Shown: positions 1-4,802 of the stretch, piece by piece
Numbering within the stretch: position 1 is the stretch's first letter
How the letters are laid out: the number at the start of each line of letters is the position of its first letter
Assembly (NCBI GenBank): GCA_026785815.1
Contig: JAJAZH010000413.1
Span: forward strand, 1-5,487
DNA length: 5,487 nucleotides
Direction of reading: 5' to 3'
Origin: Ramlibacter sp.
GTDB taxonomy: Bacteria; Pseudomonadota; Gammaproteobacteria; Burkholderiales; Burkholderiaceae_C
Program-made: the position numbers and the translations under genes
Notes under the pieces: generated by a model
What the model was told of the DNA's origin: nothing
The model's input: the letters and a program-made list of their open reading frames with translations, nothing else
The model's database searches: none

Positions 1-136
1 CCTCGGTGCCGGCACCCGGAGTCGTGCGGTGGTAGGTGCCGGTGGCGGCGAGAGCGAGCAACCAGCCGAGGGGGATGAGCAGCGCGGCAGCGCCGAGCCG
101 GACCTCGCCGACCGGCTCCCCGAGGGGCAGGGCCAC
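1..136 (-). other. Possible edge of an unrelated minus-strand gene, or a chimeric or rearranged end
   Basis: Read on the minus strand from base 136 towards base 2, this stretch is open and starts with a possible GTG at 134-136. It gives a protein-like sequence with a hydrophobic helix at about bases 44-91 (AAALLIPLGWLLALAA) and then a polar tail (TGTYHRTTPGAGTE). Codons in that frame end almost entirely in G or C. The plus-strand frame of the neighbouring STAS gene is poor here: it has a TAG at 33-35, and four of its first five Arg codons are AGA or AGG. I do not recognise the minus-strand peptide. It could be the end of a membrane protein gene, a contig-join artefact, or a chance GC-rich shadow frame. 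Confidence 0.22.
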
Positions 137-758
137 GCAAACGGTGCAACTGCGTTTTATCGGCGCCGACAACCTCGAGAACGTGCTCAAGACCGCGACG
201 CCGTCGGGCGACAAGTCCGCCAATCCGGCCTGGTGGAAGCTGCGGCTGGAAGTGCTGCGCGTCACCCACCGCCCGGAGGAGTTCGAACTGGTGGCGCTGG
301 ACTATTGCGTGACCTATGAAGTGTCGCCGCCGTCCTGGGAAAGCGCCCGTCCCGACTACAAGCCGCTGCACAACGACGGCAGCTACATCTCGGGCCACAC
401 CATCGTCGGCGATGCATTCCACGACTCGGTGATGACCGGGCTGATGATGCCCGACAGCGACATCCCCCAGGTCTCCAACATCTCGACAGTCGAGCTCGCC
501 GGCCAGATCCTGGGCGACGCCTCCGAGGCGCTGGAGACGCTCTACGCCAAGGTGGCCAGCGCCGACGTCATCGTCATCTCCTGCGACCGGCTGCTGCGGA
601 TCGACTTCTCGGCGGCCGGAACCCTGCTGAACTGGGTTTCGTCGCGCCAGGCCGAGGGTCGGCAGATCCAGTTCGTGCAGGTGCACCGGCTGGTGGCCGC
701 CTTCTTCACGGTCATCGGCATCAGCGAGCATGCGCGGGTGATCGCCCGCACGGATTGA
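75..758 (+). CDS. STAS-domain protein upstream of hslVU, 5' end uncertain
   Basis: This frame encodes a soluble protein whose last 90 or so residues form a STAS domain (from about NISTVELAGQ to the end RVIARTD). That domain includes the strand VIVISCDRLLRIDF, the helix-start loop SAAGTLLNW, and the C-terminal VHRLVAAFFTVIGISEHA. The preceding part (DNLENVLKTATPSGD, then NPAWWKLRLEVLRV and FELVALDYCVTYEVSPPSW) resembles the helical segment found before STAS in conserved Burkholderiales proteins beside hslV; this is recalled, not searched. No function is established. STAS domains usually bind protein partners or nucleotides. Where SpoIIAA-type STAS has the phosphorylated Ser (DSSG), this protein reads SAAG, so phospho-switching is unlikely. 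The start is unclear: ATG 75 and GTG 36 both lack a properly spaced Shine-Dalgarno, and TAG at 33-35 bars extension. Homologues as I recall them are longer at the N terminus, so the gene may be truncated or joined to foreign DNA near base 130. Confidence 0.7.
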   Translation: MSSAAAPSRTSPTGSPRGRATQTVQLRFIGADNLENVLKTATPSGDKSANPAWWKLRLEVLRVTHRPEEFELVALDYCVTYEVSPPSWESARPDYKPLHNDGSYISGHTIVGDAFHDSVMTGLMMPDSDIPQVSNISTVELAGQILGDASEALETLYAKVASADVIVISCDRLLRIDFSAAGTLLNWVSSRQAEGRQIQFVQVHRLVAAFFTVIGISEHARVIARTD

Positions 759-802
759 CCACTGACGCGAAGTGTTTCCTCCTCGCTGGTCGCTCTTTCG
801 GG

Positions 803-831
803 CTTGCATTCCGTCCCGCCGGCCCCCAGCT
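803..831 (+). promoter_or_regulatory. Candidate sigma-32 (heat-shock) promoter for hslVU
   Basis: CTTGCAT at 803-809 and CCCCAGCT at 824-831 are separated by 14 bases. They resemble the RpoH consensus CTTGAAA / CCCCATnT (5 of 7 and 6 of 7 defined positions). hslVU is a heat-shock operon under sigma-32 in E. coli, so the position fits. Transcription would start very near the hslV ATG at 839, giving a leaderless or near-leaderless message, which would agree with the absence of a clear ribosome binding site. In DNA this C-rich a chance match is possible. Confidence 0.33.
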
Positions 832-838
832 GCAGCCG

Positions 839-1390
839 ATGGAATCATTTCACGGCACCACCATCGTCAGCGTTCGGCGCCGCGATGCAAACGGCAACTG
901 GCAGGTGGCGATTGGCGGCGATGGCCAGGTCACGCTCGGCCACATCGTTGTCAAAGGCACCGCCCGCAAGGTCCGCAAGCTCCACCACGACAAGGTGCTG
1001 GCCGGCTTTGCCGGCGCCACGGCCGACGCCTTCACGCTGTTCGAGCGCTTCGAGGCCAAGCTGGAAAAGCACCAGGGCCAGCTGGTCCGCGCCGCGATCG
1101 AGCTGACCAAGGACTGGCGCACTGACCGGGTGCTGCGCAGGCTCGAGGCCATGCTGGCGGTGGCCGACCGCGAGGCGTCGCTCATCATCACCGGCACTGG
1201 CGATGTGCTGGAGCCCGAGCACGGCATCATCGCCATCGGCTCCGGCGGCGCTTACGCCCAGGCCGCCGCCAGGGCCTTGCTGGACCACACCGAGCTCGGC
1301 GCCGGCGACATCGTCAAGAAGTCGCTCGAGATCGCCGGCGAGCTCTGCATCTACACCAACATGAACCACACTGTGGAGATCCTGGAATGA
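839..1390 (+). CDS. hslV: ATP-dependent protease subunit HslV (ClpQ)
   Basis: HslV is the peptidase of the cytoplasmic HslVU protease, a double hexamer whose N-terminal threonine cleaves peptide bonds in substrates unfolded by HslU. The 183-residue product starts MESFHG-TTIVSVRR, so removal of six residues would expose Thr7 as the catalytic Thr1. The supporting lysine is probably Lys44 in GTARKVRK, and the conserved serine is Ser135 in IAIGSGGAYAQ. The family signatures GGDGQVTLG (26-34), LAGFAGATADAFTLFE (54-69) and the end ICIYTN-like CIYTNMNHT (170-178) are present. Compared with E. coli HslV there are about five extra residues after VSVRR (RDANGNWQ), a known variable loop in betaproteobacteria as I recall. 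ATG 839 is chosen because family homology starts exactly there; the open frame continues upstream to a TTG at 755 but lacks homology. The stop is 31 bases before hslU. Confidence 0.96.
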   Translation: MESFHGTTIVSVRRRDANGNWQVAIGGDGQVTLGHIVVKGTARKVRKLHHDKVLAGFAGATADAFTLFERFEAKLEKHQGQLVRAAIELTKDWRTDRVLRRLEAMLAVADREASLIITGTGDVLEPEHGIIAIGSGGAYAQAAARALLDHTELGAGDIVKKSLEIAGELCIYTNMNHTVEILE

Positions 1391-1421
1391 GTGGCTCCGG
1401 GCAGCGAGCGGAGAGTCACGC
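1391..1421 (+). promoter_or_regulatory. hslU ribosome binding site inside a small hairpin
   Basis: GGAGAG at 1410-1415 is the likely Shine-Dalgarno for the hslU ATG at 1422. CTCCG at 1395-1399 is perfectly complementary to CGGAG at 1409-1413 with a 9-base loop, and GTG at 1391-1393 can also pair with CAC at 1417-1419. The fold would hide the ribosome binding site until it melts or until ribosomes finishing hslV at 1390 open it. The complementarity is seen; regulation is inferred. Confidence 0.4.
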
Positions 1422-2747
1422 ATGAGTTCTTCCATGACCCCCCAGGAAATCGTTTCCGAGCTGGACCACCACATCGTCGGCCAGCGCGAGGCCAAGCGCG
1501 CGGTGGCGATCGCGCTGCGCAATCGCTGGCGCCGCCAGCAGGTCGACGAGAAACTGCGCGGCGAGATCACGCCCAAGAACATCCTGATGATCGGCCCGAC
1601 CGGGGTCGGCAAGACCGAGATCGCGCGGCGGCTGGCGCGGCTGGCGGATGCGCCCTTCATCAAGGTCGAGGCCACCAAGTTCACCGAGGTCGGTTACGTC
1701 GGCAAGGACGTCGATTCGATCATCCGCGACCTTGCCGAAATGGCGGTCAAGCAGACCCGTGTCGCCGAGATGCGGAAGGTCCGGACCCGCGCCGAGGACG
1801 CCGCCGAAGAGCGGATCCTGGAGGTCCTGCTGCCCTCGGCGCGGAGCAACGAAGCGCCGGTGGACAGCGCGTCGCGCCAGGCGTTCCGCAAGAAGCTGCG
1901 GGAAGGCGAACTCGATGCCAAGGAAATCGAGATCGACCTCAACGAGCCGCGCCAGCAGCTTGAACTGATGGCGCCCGCCGGCATGGACGAGATGACCGAA
2001 CAGCTCAAGGACATGTTCGGCCAGTTCGGCGGCGGCAAGCGCAAGACGCGCCGGCTCCGGATCGGGGAGGCGATGAAACTGCTGGTCGACGAAGAGGCGG
2101 GCAAGCTGGTCAACGAGGACGAGATCCGGGCCCATGCGATCCAGAACGCGGAGCAGAACGGCATCGTGTTCATCGACGAGATCGACAAGGTCACGTCGCG
2201 CGGCGAGGGCGGCTCGAGCGGCGCCGAAGTGTCGCGCCAGGGCGTCCAGCGCGACTTGCTGCCGCTGGTCGAGGGCACCAGCGTCAGCACCAAGTACGGA
2301 CCGATCCGCACCGACCACATCCTGTTCATCGCCAGCGGCGCCTTCCACCTGAGCAAGCCGAGCGACCTGATTCCCGAGTTGCAGGGCCGGTTCCCGATCC
2401 GGGTCGAACTGCAGTCGCTTTCGGTCCAGGATTTCGAAGCCATCCTGACCCAGACCCATGCGTCGCTGGTCAGGCAGTACCAGGCCTTGCTGCAGACCGA
2501 AGGCGTGACGCTGCTGTTCCTGCCCGACGGGATCACGCGGCTGGCCCACATTGCCTACGAAGTGAACGAGCGCACCGAGAACATCGGCGCCCGCCGGCTG
2601 TCGACGGTGATGGAGCGCCTGCTCGACGAAGTCAGCTTCGACGCCACCCGTCTGCAGGGCGAAACGGTCACCATCGACGCTGCTTATGTCGATGCCCGGC
2701 TGAAGGAATTGAGCCGGGATGAGGACCTTTCGCGGTACATCCTTTGA
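1422..2747 (+). CDS. hslU: HslU (ClpY), AAA+ ATPase subunit of the HslVU protease
   Basis: HslU is a hexameric AAA+ unfoldase in the cytoplasm that binds HslV, unfolds substrates with ATP and threads them into the HslV chamber. The 441-residue product has the usual length and full domain order. It shows an N-terminal MTPQEIVSELDHHIVGQ, Walker A GPTGVGKT (58-65), the pore loop GYVG (91-94), and an intermediate (I) domain at about 111-240 with the conserved SRQAFRKKLREG. Walker B GIVFIDEIDK (247-256), sensor 1 ASGAFH (304-309), the arginine-finger box ELQGRFPIR (319-327) and sensor 2 IGARRL (388-393) follow. The C-terminal tail DLSRYIL (435-441) is the segment that inserts into HslV. ATG 1422 is preceded by GGAGAG; a second in-frame ATG at 1434 would remove only MSSS. 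It is co-transcribed with hslV. No residue known to be essential appears to be missing. Confidence 0.98.
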   Translation: MSSSMTPQEIVSELDHHIVGQREAKRAVAIALRNRWRRQQVDEKLRGEITPKNILMIGPTGVGKTEIARRLARLADAPFIKVEATKFTEVGYVGKDVDSIIRDLAEMAVKQTRVAEMRKVRTRAEDAAEERILEVLLPSARSNEAPVDSASRQAFRKKLREGELDAKEIEIDLNEPRQQLELMAPAGMDEMTEQLKDMFGQFGGGKRKTRRLRIGEAMKLLVDEEAGKLVNEDEIRAHAIQNAEQNGIVFIDEIDKVTSRGEGGSSGAEVSRQGVQRDLLPLVEGTSVSTKYGPIRTDHILFIASGAFHLSKPSDLIPELQGRFPIRVELQSLSVQDFEAILTQTHASLVRQYQALLQTEGVTLLFLPDGITRLAHIAYEVNERTENIGARRLSTVMERLLDEVSFDATRLQGETVTIDAAYVDARLKELSRDEDLSRYIL

Positions 2748-2820
2748 GCAACACTGACGCGGCTTGAGGTTTCACCTTCACAGGTTGGGCTAAGTGCTTC
2801 ATCCAGAACAGTTTTTCGAC

Positions 2821-2849
2821 CTGACAAGGCGTTTGAAAAGTGTTCTAAG
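2821..2849 (+). promoter_or_regulatory. Weak candidate distal promoter for the dcw operon
   Basis: CTGACA at 2821-2826 (5 of 6 to TTGACA) is followed after 17 bases by TCTAAG at 2844-2849 (4 of 6 to TATAAT). It lies in the AT-rich part of the hslU-mraZ gap, about 145 bases before the mraZ start. The spacing is ideal but the -10 box is poor, so this is only a second candidate beside the one at 2887-2914. Confidence 0.22.
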
Positions 2850-2886
2850 TTGTTGATTTCATTGAAAAAATCACACCCGGAAGCTC

Positions 2887-2914
2887 TTGCGTCAGCGCTG
2901 ATTCCTGCTACAGT
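2887..2914 (+). promoter_or_regulatory. Candidate mraZ (dcw operon) promoter, extended -10 type
   Basis: TTGCGT at 2887-2892 and TACAGT at 2909-2914 are separated by 16 bases. The -10 box is preceded by TG at 2906-2907, as in extended -10 promoters. Transcription would start at about 2920, inside the AGTGS repeat array. The first repeat box begins within the -10 element, so a protein bound to the repeats would block RNA polymerase. This is the expected arrangement for MraZ autorepression. Confidence 0.45.
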
Positions 2915-2946
2915 GCAAAAAAGTGCAATTAAGTGGTGATCAGTGC
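2912..2946 (+). promoter_or_regulatory. MraZ operator: four AGTGS boxes with 10-bp period
   Basis: AGTGC (2912), AGTGC (2922), AGTGG (2932) and AGTGC (2942) recur exactly every 10 bases, separated by unrelated 5-base spacers (AAAAA, AATTA, TGATC). MraZ proteins are known to bind short repeats with 5-base spacers upstream of their own gene (TGGGN in E. coli, AAAGTG-type boxes in mollicutes). MraZ forms a ring of subunits, which explains equal phasing on one DNA face. The location between the -10 box and the mraZ start supports autorepression. The repeats are directly visible; binding is inferred from the family. Confidence 0.8.
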
Positions 2947-2960
2947 CTTCGCACTCCACT
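2932..2960 (+). repeat. Inverted AGTGS/SCACT boxes forming a bulged hairpin in the mraZ leader
   Basis: AGTGC (2942-2946) pairs perfectly with GCACT (2951-2955) around a CTTC loop. Directly outside, AGTGG (2932-2936) pairs with CCACT (2956-2960), leaving TGATC (2937-2941) as a one-sided bulge. The two boxes nearest the gene therefore have inverted partners. This could be a 5'-leader RNA hairpin, or two extra MraZ half-sites in opposite orientation. Confidence 0.45.
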
Positions 2961-2993
2961 GTTGCGCTTTTTCAGTAGCAAGGGCTCACACAG

Positions 2994-3422
2994 GTGTTCC
3001 AAGGGGCGTCGTCTCTCAGTCTCGATGCGAAGGGTCGGCTCTCGGTGCCGACCCGGCACCGTGACGTCCTGTCCGCCACCGCGGCCAACCAGCTCACCCT
3101 GACCCGGCACCCGCACGGTTGCCTGATGATCTTTCCGCGTCCGGAGTGGGAAAAATTCAGCGCCCGGATCGCCGCGTTACCCATGGATGCACAGTGGTGG
3201 AAGAGAATATTTCTGGGCAACGCGATGGATGTCGAACTCGACGGAACCGGGCGCGTGCTGGTCTCGCCCGAATTGCGGGCGGCCTCGGGCATCGAGAAGG
3301 AAACCATGCTGCTGGGGATGGGCAATCACTTCGAGCTCTGGGACAAGGCGACCTACGAGGCCCGCGAGGCCGAGGCGATGCGGGGACAGATGCCGGATGT
3401 CTTCAAGGAATTTTCTTTTTGA
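2994..3422 (+). CDS. mraZ: Transcriptional regulator MraZ
   Basis: MraZ is a DNA-binding protein with a duplicated AbrB/SpoVT-like fold that represses its own dcw operon by binding repeats in the promoter. The 142-residue product starts FQGASSLSLDAKGRLSVP and carries both copies of the DxxxR signature, D11-AKG-R15 and D83-GTG-R87. Other typical segments are HPHGCLMIFP (39-48), WWKRIFLGNA (68-77) and LLGMGNHFELWD (106-117). The length matches the family. The GTG start at 2994 is supported by AAGGG at 2980-2984 with a 9-base spacer, and by homology starting at residue 1. It is the first gene of the cluster, and the phased AGTGS boxes just upstream are its expected target. Its TGA is followed only nine bases later by rsmH in the same frame. 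Confidence 0.96.
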   Translation: MFQGASSLSLDAKGRLSVPTRHRDVLSATAANQLTLTRHPHGCLMIFPRPEWEKFSARIAALPMDAQWWKRIFLGNAMDVELDGTGRVLVSPELRAASGIEKETMLLGMGNHFELWDKATYEAREAEAMRGQMPDVFKEFSF

Positions 3423-3431
3423 AAGCGGGCG

Positions 3432-4364
3432 GTGGAAAGCAAATGGCAACACACCACCGTCCTGTTGAAAGAAGCGGTCGAAGCACTTCTCACCAGGACC
3501 GACGCCACGTATGTGGATGCGACCTTCGGCCGTGGCGGCCATTCGCGGCTGCTGCTGTCGCAGCTTGGACCGCAGGCGCGGCTGATTGCGTTCGACAAGG
3601 ACCTGGATGCGATCGCGCAGGCGCGGACGATCGACGACGGGCGCTTCACGATTCGGCACGAGGGCTTTCGCAAGCTGGGAGAGCTGCCGCCGCACAGCGT
3701 GGCCGGCGTCCTGCTGGACCTGGGTGTGAGCTCGCCGCAGATCGACAATCCGGCCCGCGGCTTCTCGTTTCGCAACGACGGCCCGCTCGACATGCGCATG
3801 GACACCACGCGCGGGGAGAGCGTCGCGCAGTGGCTGGCCACGGCCGAGGTGCAGCAGATCGCGGAGGTGATTCGTGACTATGGCGAAGAACGGTTCGCCG
3901 GTCCGGTTGCCAGGGCGATCGTGGCTCGCCGCAGCGAGCGCGGCCCGCTGGCAACGACCGCCGAACTGGCCCAGCTCGTGGCTGGCACGGTCAGGACCCG
4001 CGAGGCCGGCCAGGACCCCGCGACGCGCACTTTCCAGGCGCTCCGGATTTTCATCAACGCCGAGCTCGATGAGCTGCAACAAGCGCTCGAGGCCAGCTTG
4101 AACATCCTGCAGCCCCTGGGCCGGCTGGTGGTGATCAGCTTTCATTCGCTGGAAGACCGGATCGTCAAGCAGTTCATCGCCAGGCATTCGCGCGAGGTGT
4201 TCGACCGCCGCGCGCCATTCGCCGCACCGCAGCCGATGAAGCTCAGGGCGCTGGACCGGATCAAGCCGTCGGAGGCCGAGGTCAAGGCCAATCCGCGCTC
4301 GCGCAGCGCGATCATGCGGGTCGCCGAACGCACCGAGGTGGCGGCAAGCATGGGGGCGCCATGA
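3432..4364 (+). CDS. rsmH: 16S rRNA (cytosine(1402)-N(4))-methyltransferase RsmH (MraW)
   Basis: RsmH uses S-adenosylmethionine to methylate N4 of C1402 in the decoding centre of 16S rRNA. The 310-residue product has the family length and motifs: HTTVLLKEAVEAL at the N terminus, the SAM loop DATFGRGGHS (29-38), the acidic FDKD (54-57), and LLDLGVSSPQID (94-105). RGFSFRNDGPLDMRMD (109-124), RTFQALRIFIN (199-209), VISFHSLEDRIVK (234-246) and NPRSRSAIMR (287-296) follow. The start must be GTG 3432: it is the only usual start codon between the in-frame mraZ stop (3420-3422) and the first conserved residues. It lacks a good Shine-Dalgarno, so translation probably depends on ribosomes finishing mraZ. 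The stop overlaps the ftsL start as ATGA. The last residues, VAASMGAP, come from a segment repeated later at the ftsI junction. Confidence 0.97.
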   Translation: MESKWQHTTVLLKEAVEALLTRTDATYVDATFGRGGHSRLLLSQLGPQARLIAFDKDLDAIAQARTIDDGRFTIRHEGFRKLGELPPHSVAGVLLDLGVSSPQIDNPARGFSFRNDGPLDMRMDTTRGESVAQWLATAEVQQIAEVIRDYGEERFAGPVARAIVARRSERGPLATTAELAQLVAGTVRTREAGQDPATRTFQALRIFINAELDELQQALEASLNILQPLGRLVVISFHSLEDRIVKQFIARHSREVFDRRAPFAAPQPMKLRALDRIKPSEAEVKANPRSRSAIMRVAERTEVAASMGAP

Positions 4365-4636
4365 CGCGGCTCAACCTGGTGCTGCTGGTCGCCGTGCTGG
4401 TCAGCGCGCTGTACCTGGTGCGCACCCAATACGAATCGCGGCGGCTGGTCACTCAGCTGGACCAGTCGACCAGCGAGGCGCGCAAACTGGAACTGGAGAA
4501 GGAGCGCCTGCAGGTCGAGAAGCGGGCCCAGGCGACACCGCTGCGGATCGAAAAACTGGCCAAGGATCAATTGCAGATGCGCCCGGCATCACCGGCGATC
4601 ACCCAGTACGTCTCGCTCAAGGGTGCGACTCCATGA
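4361..4636 (+). CDS. ftsL: Cell division protein FtsL
   Basis: FtsL is a small bitopic inner-membrane protein that joins FtsB and FtsQ at the septum and activates FtsWI. The 91-residue product has a very short cytoplasmic start (MTRLN), one hydrophobic segment at about residues 5-20 (LVLLVAVLVSALYLV), and then a periplasmic charged coiled coil at about 24-57 rich in Leu, Glu and Arg. The conserved tail is RIEKLAKDQLQMRP (62-75). Sequence conservation is low in this family, but the position between rsmH and ftsI, the topology and the tail make the call safe. It overlaps rsmH by four bases (ATGA), so translation is probably coupled. Its own stop overlaps another ATG at 4633, which I take to be the ancestral start position of ftsI. 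Confidence 0.93.
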   Translation: MTRLNLVLLVAVLVSALYLVRTQYESRRLVTQLDQSTSEARKLELEKERLQVEKRAQATPLRIEKLAKDQLQMRPASPAITQYVSLKGATP

Positions 4637-4797
4637 GCGCAGCGCAGAACCGCTTCAAGCAAGCTCAAGCCCCCGAGGGGCTGGCGCCCGCGGCTCGCAG
4701 CCTGCCTGCGCAGGCTGGGACGGGCGCCAGAGTCGCTGCGTCTCGCAGCGGACCGCTCAGCGCAGCAGCCCTGGCTGCAAGCGTGGGGGCCACATGA
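4633..4797 (+). CDS. Small 54-codon frame between ftsL and ftsI, built from palindromic repeats
   Basis: This frame starts with ATG overlapping the ftsL stop (ATGA) and ends with TGA overlapping the ftsI start (ATGA), so it bridges the two genes without a gap. AAGGG at 4619-4623, nine bases before the ATG, is a good ribosome binding site. The 54-residue product (starts MSAAQNRFKQAQAPEGLAP, ends AALAASVGAT) is unrecognised. It is one third alanine, has no Trp, Tyr, Ile, Asp, His or Cys, and has no hydrophobic helix. Half of its 18 Ala codons are GCT or GCA, whereas neighbours use nearly only GCC and GCG. Most of it consists of hairpin arms. It is best explained as a repeat insertion that stayed open, so that ribosomes can travel from ftsL to ftsI. 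Translation is plausible; a protein function is doubtful. Confidence 0.4.
   Translation: MSAAQNRFKQAQAPEGLAPAARSLPAQAGTGARVAASRSGPLSAAALAASVGAT
4668..4778. repeat. Tandem palindromic element inserted between ftsL and ftsI
   Basis: Inverted repeats follow each other with little space between them. AGCCCC/GGGGCT (4668-4673 with 4677-4682) has a 3-base loop. CTGGCGCCCG/CGGGCGCCAG is a perfect 10-bp pair (4681-4690 with 4721-4730), and inside it CAGCCTGC/GCAGGCTG is a perfect 8-bp pair (4698-4705 with 4710-4717, loop CTGC). CGCTGCG/CGCAGCG (4734-4740 with 4744-4750) has loop TCT. GCAGCC/GGCTGC (4765-4770 with 4773-4778) has loop CT. This density of palindromes is seen nowhere else in the window. 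It resembles REP/BIME-type elements or the palindromic elements known to insert in Rickettsia genes. There is no T-run, so it is not an intrinsic terminator. I cannot tell from one copy whether it is dispersed in the genome. Confidence 0.75.
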
Positions 4798-4802
4798 CCC
4801 GC
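4773..4802 (+). repeat. Second copy of the rsmH-ftsL junction sequence
   Basis: Bases 4773-4802 match bases 4340-4369 without gaps at 24 of 30 positions. Both copies read GGCNGCAAGCRTGGGGGC, then an ATG at the same offset (4361 and 4794), and both start codons open M-T-R. The first copy ends rsmH (AASMGAP-stop) and starts ftsL; the second ends the small frame (AASVGAT-stop) and starts ftsI. The shared TGGGGG may act as a ribosome binding site for re-initiation. Common descent by duplication or recombination is inferred. Confidence 0.6.

Noticed and set aside
36..74. GTG 36 as the start of the STAS gene
   Set aside because: It follows directly on an in-frame stop, lacks a ribosome binding site and adds residues coded by rare AGA/AGG. 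It cannot be fully excluded, but ATG 75 is no worse and both may be artefacts of a truncated 5' end.
755..838. Upstream extension of hslV to a TTG at 755
   Set aside because: The extra 28 residues have no family similarity, and HslV homology starts exactly at the ATG 839 with the propeptide and catalytic Thr.
845..1684. Long minus-strand open frame opposite hslV and the start of hslU
   Set aside because: It lies opposite strongly conserved genes, has shadow-type composition and no recognisable domain; long antisense frames are expected in GC-rich DNA.
1416..2549. 377-codon minus-strand open frame opposite hslU
   Set aside because: It mirrors hslU codons (Leu/Asp/Arg-rich shadow) and shows no motif; hslU itself is unmistakable.
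2748..2816. Rho-independent terminator after hslU
   Set aside because: A weak AGGT-TTC-ACCT hairpin (about 2767-2777) has no T-run after it, and the TTTTT at 2812-2816 has no stem before it. I find no convincing terminator in the gap.
2855..2873. AT-rich inverted repeat TGATTT/AAATCA
   Set aside because: Only six weak pairs with a long loop in an AT-rich promoter region; probably chance.
3177..4187. 336-codon minus-strand open frame opposite mraZ and rsmH
   Set aside because: It spans two conserved plus-strand genes and their junction, has no motif and no plausible start signal.
4668..4750. Palindrome cluster as a transcription terminator or CRISPR-like array
   Set aside because: There is no U-run after any stem, and the units are inverted repeats of different sequence, not direct repeats with spacers.
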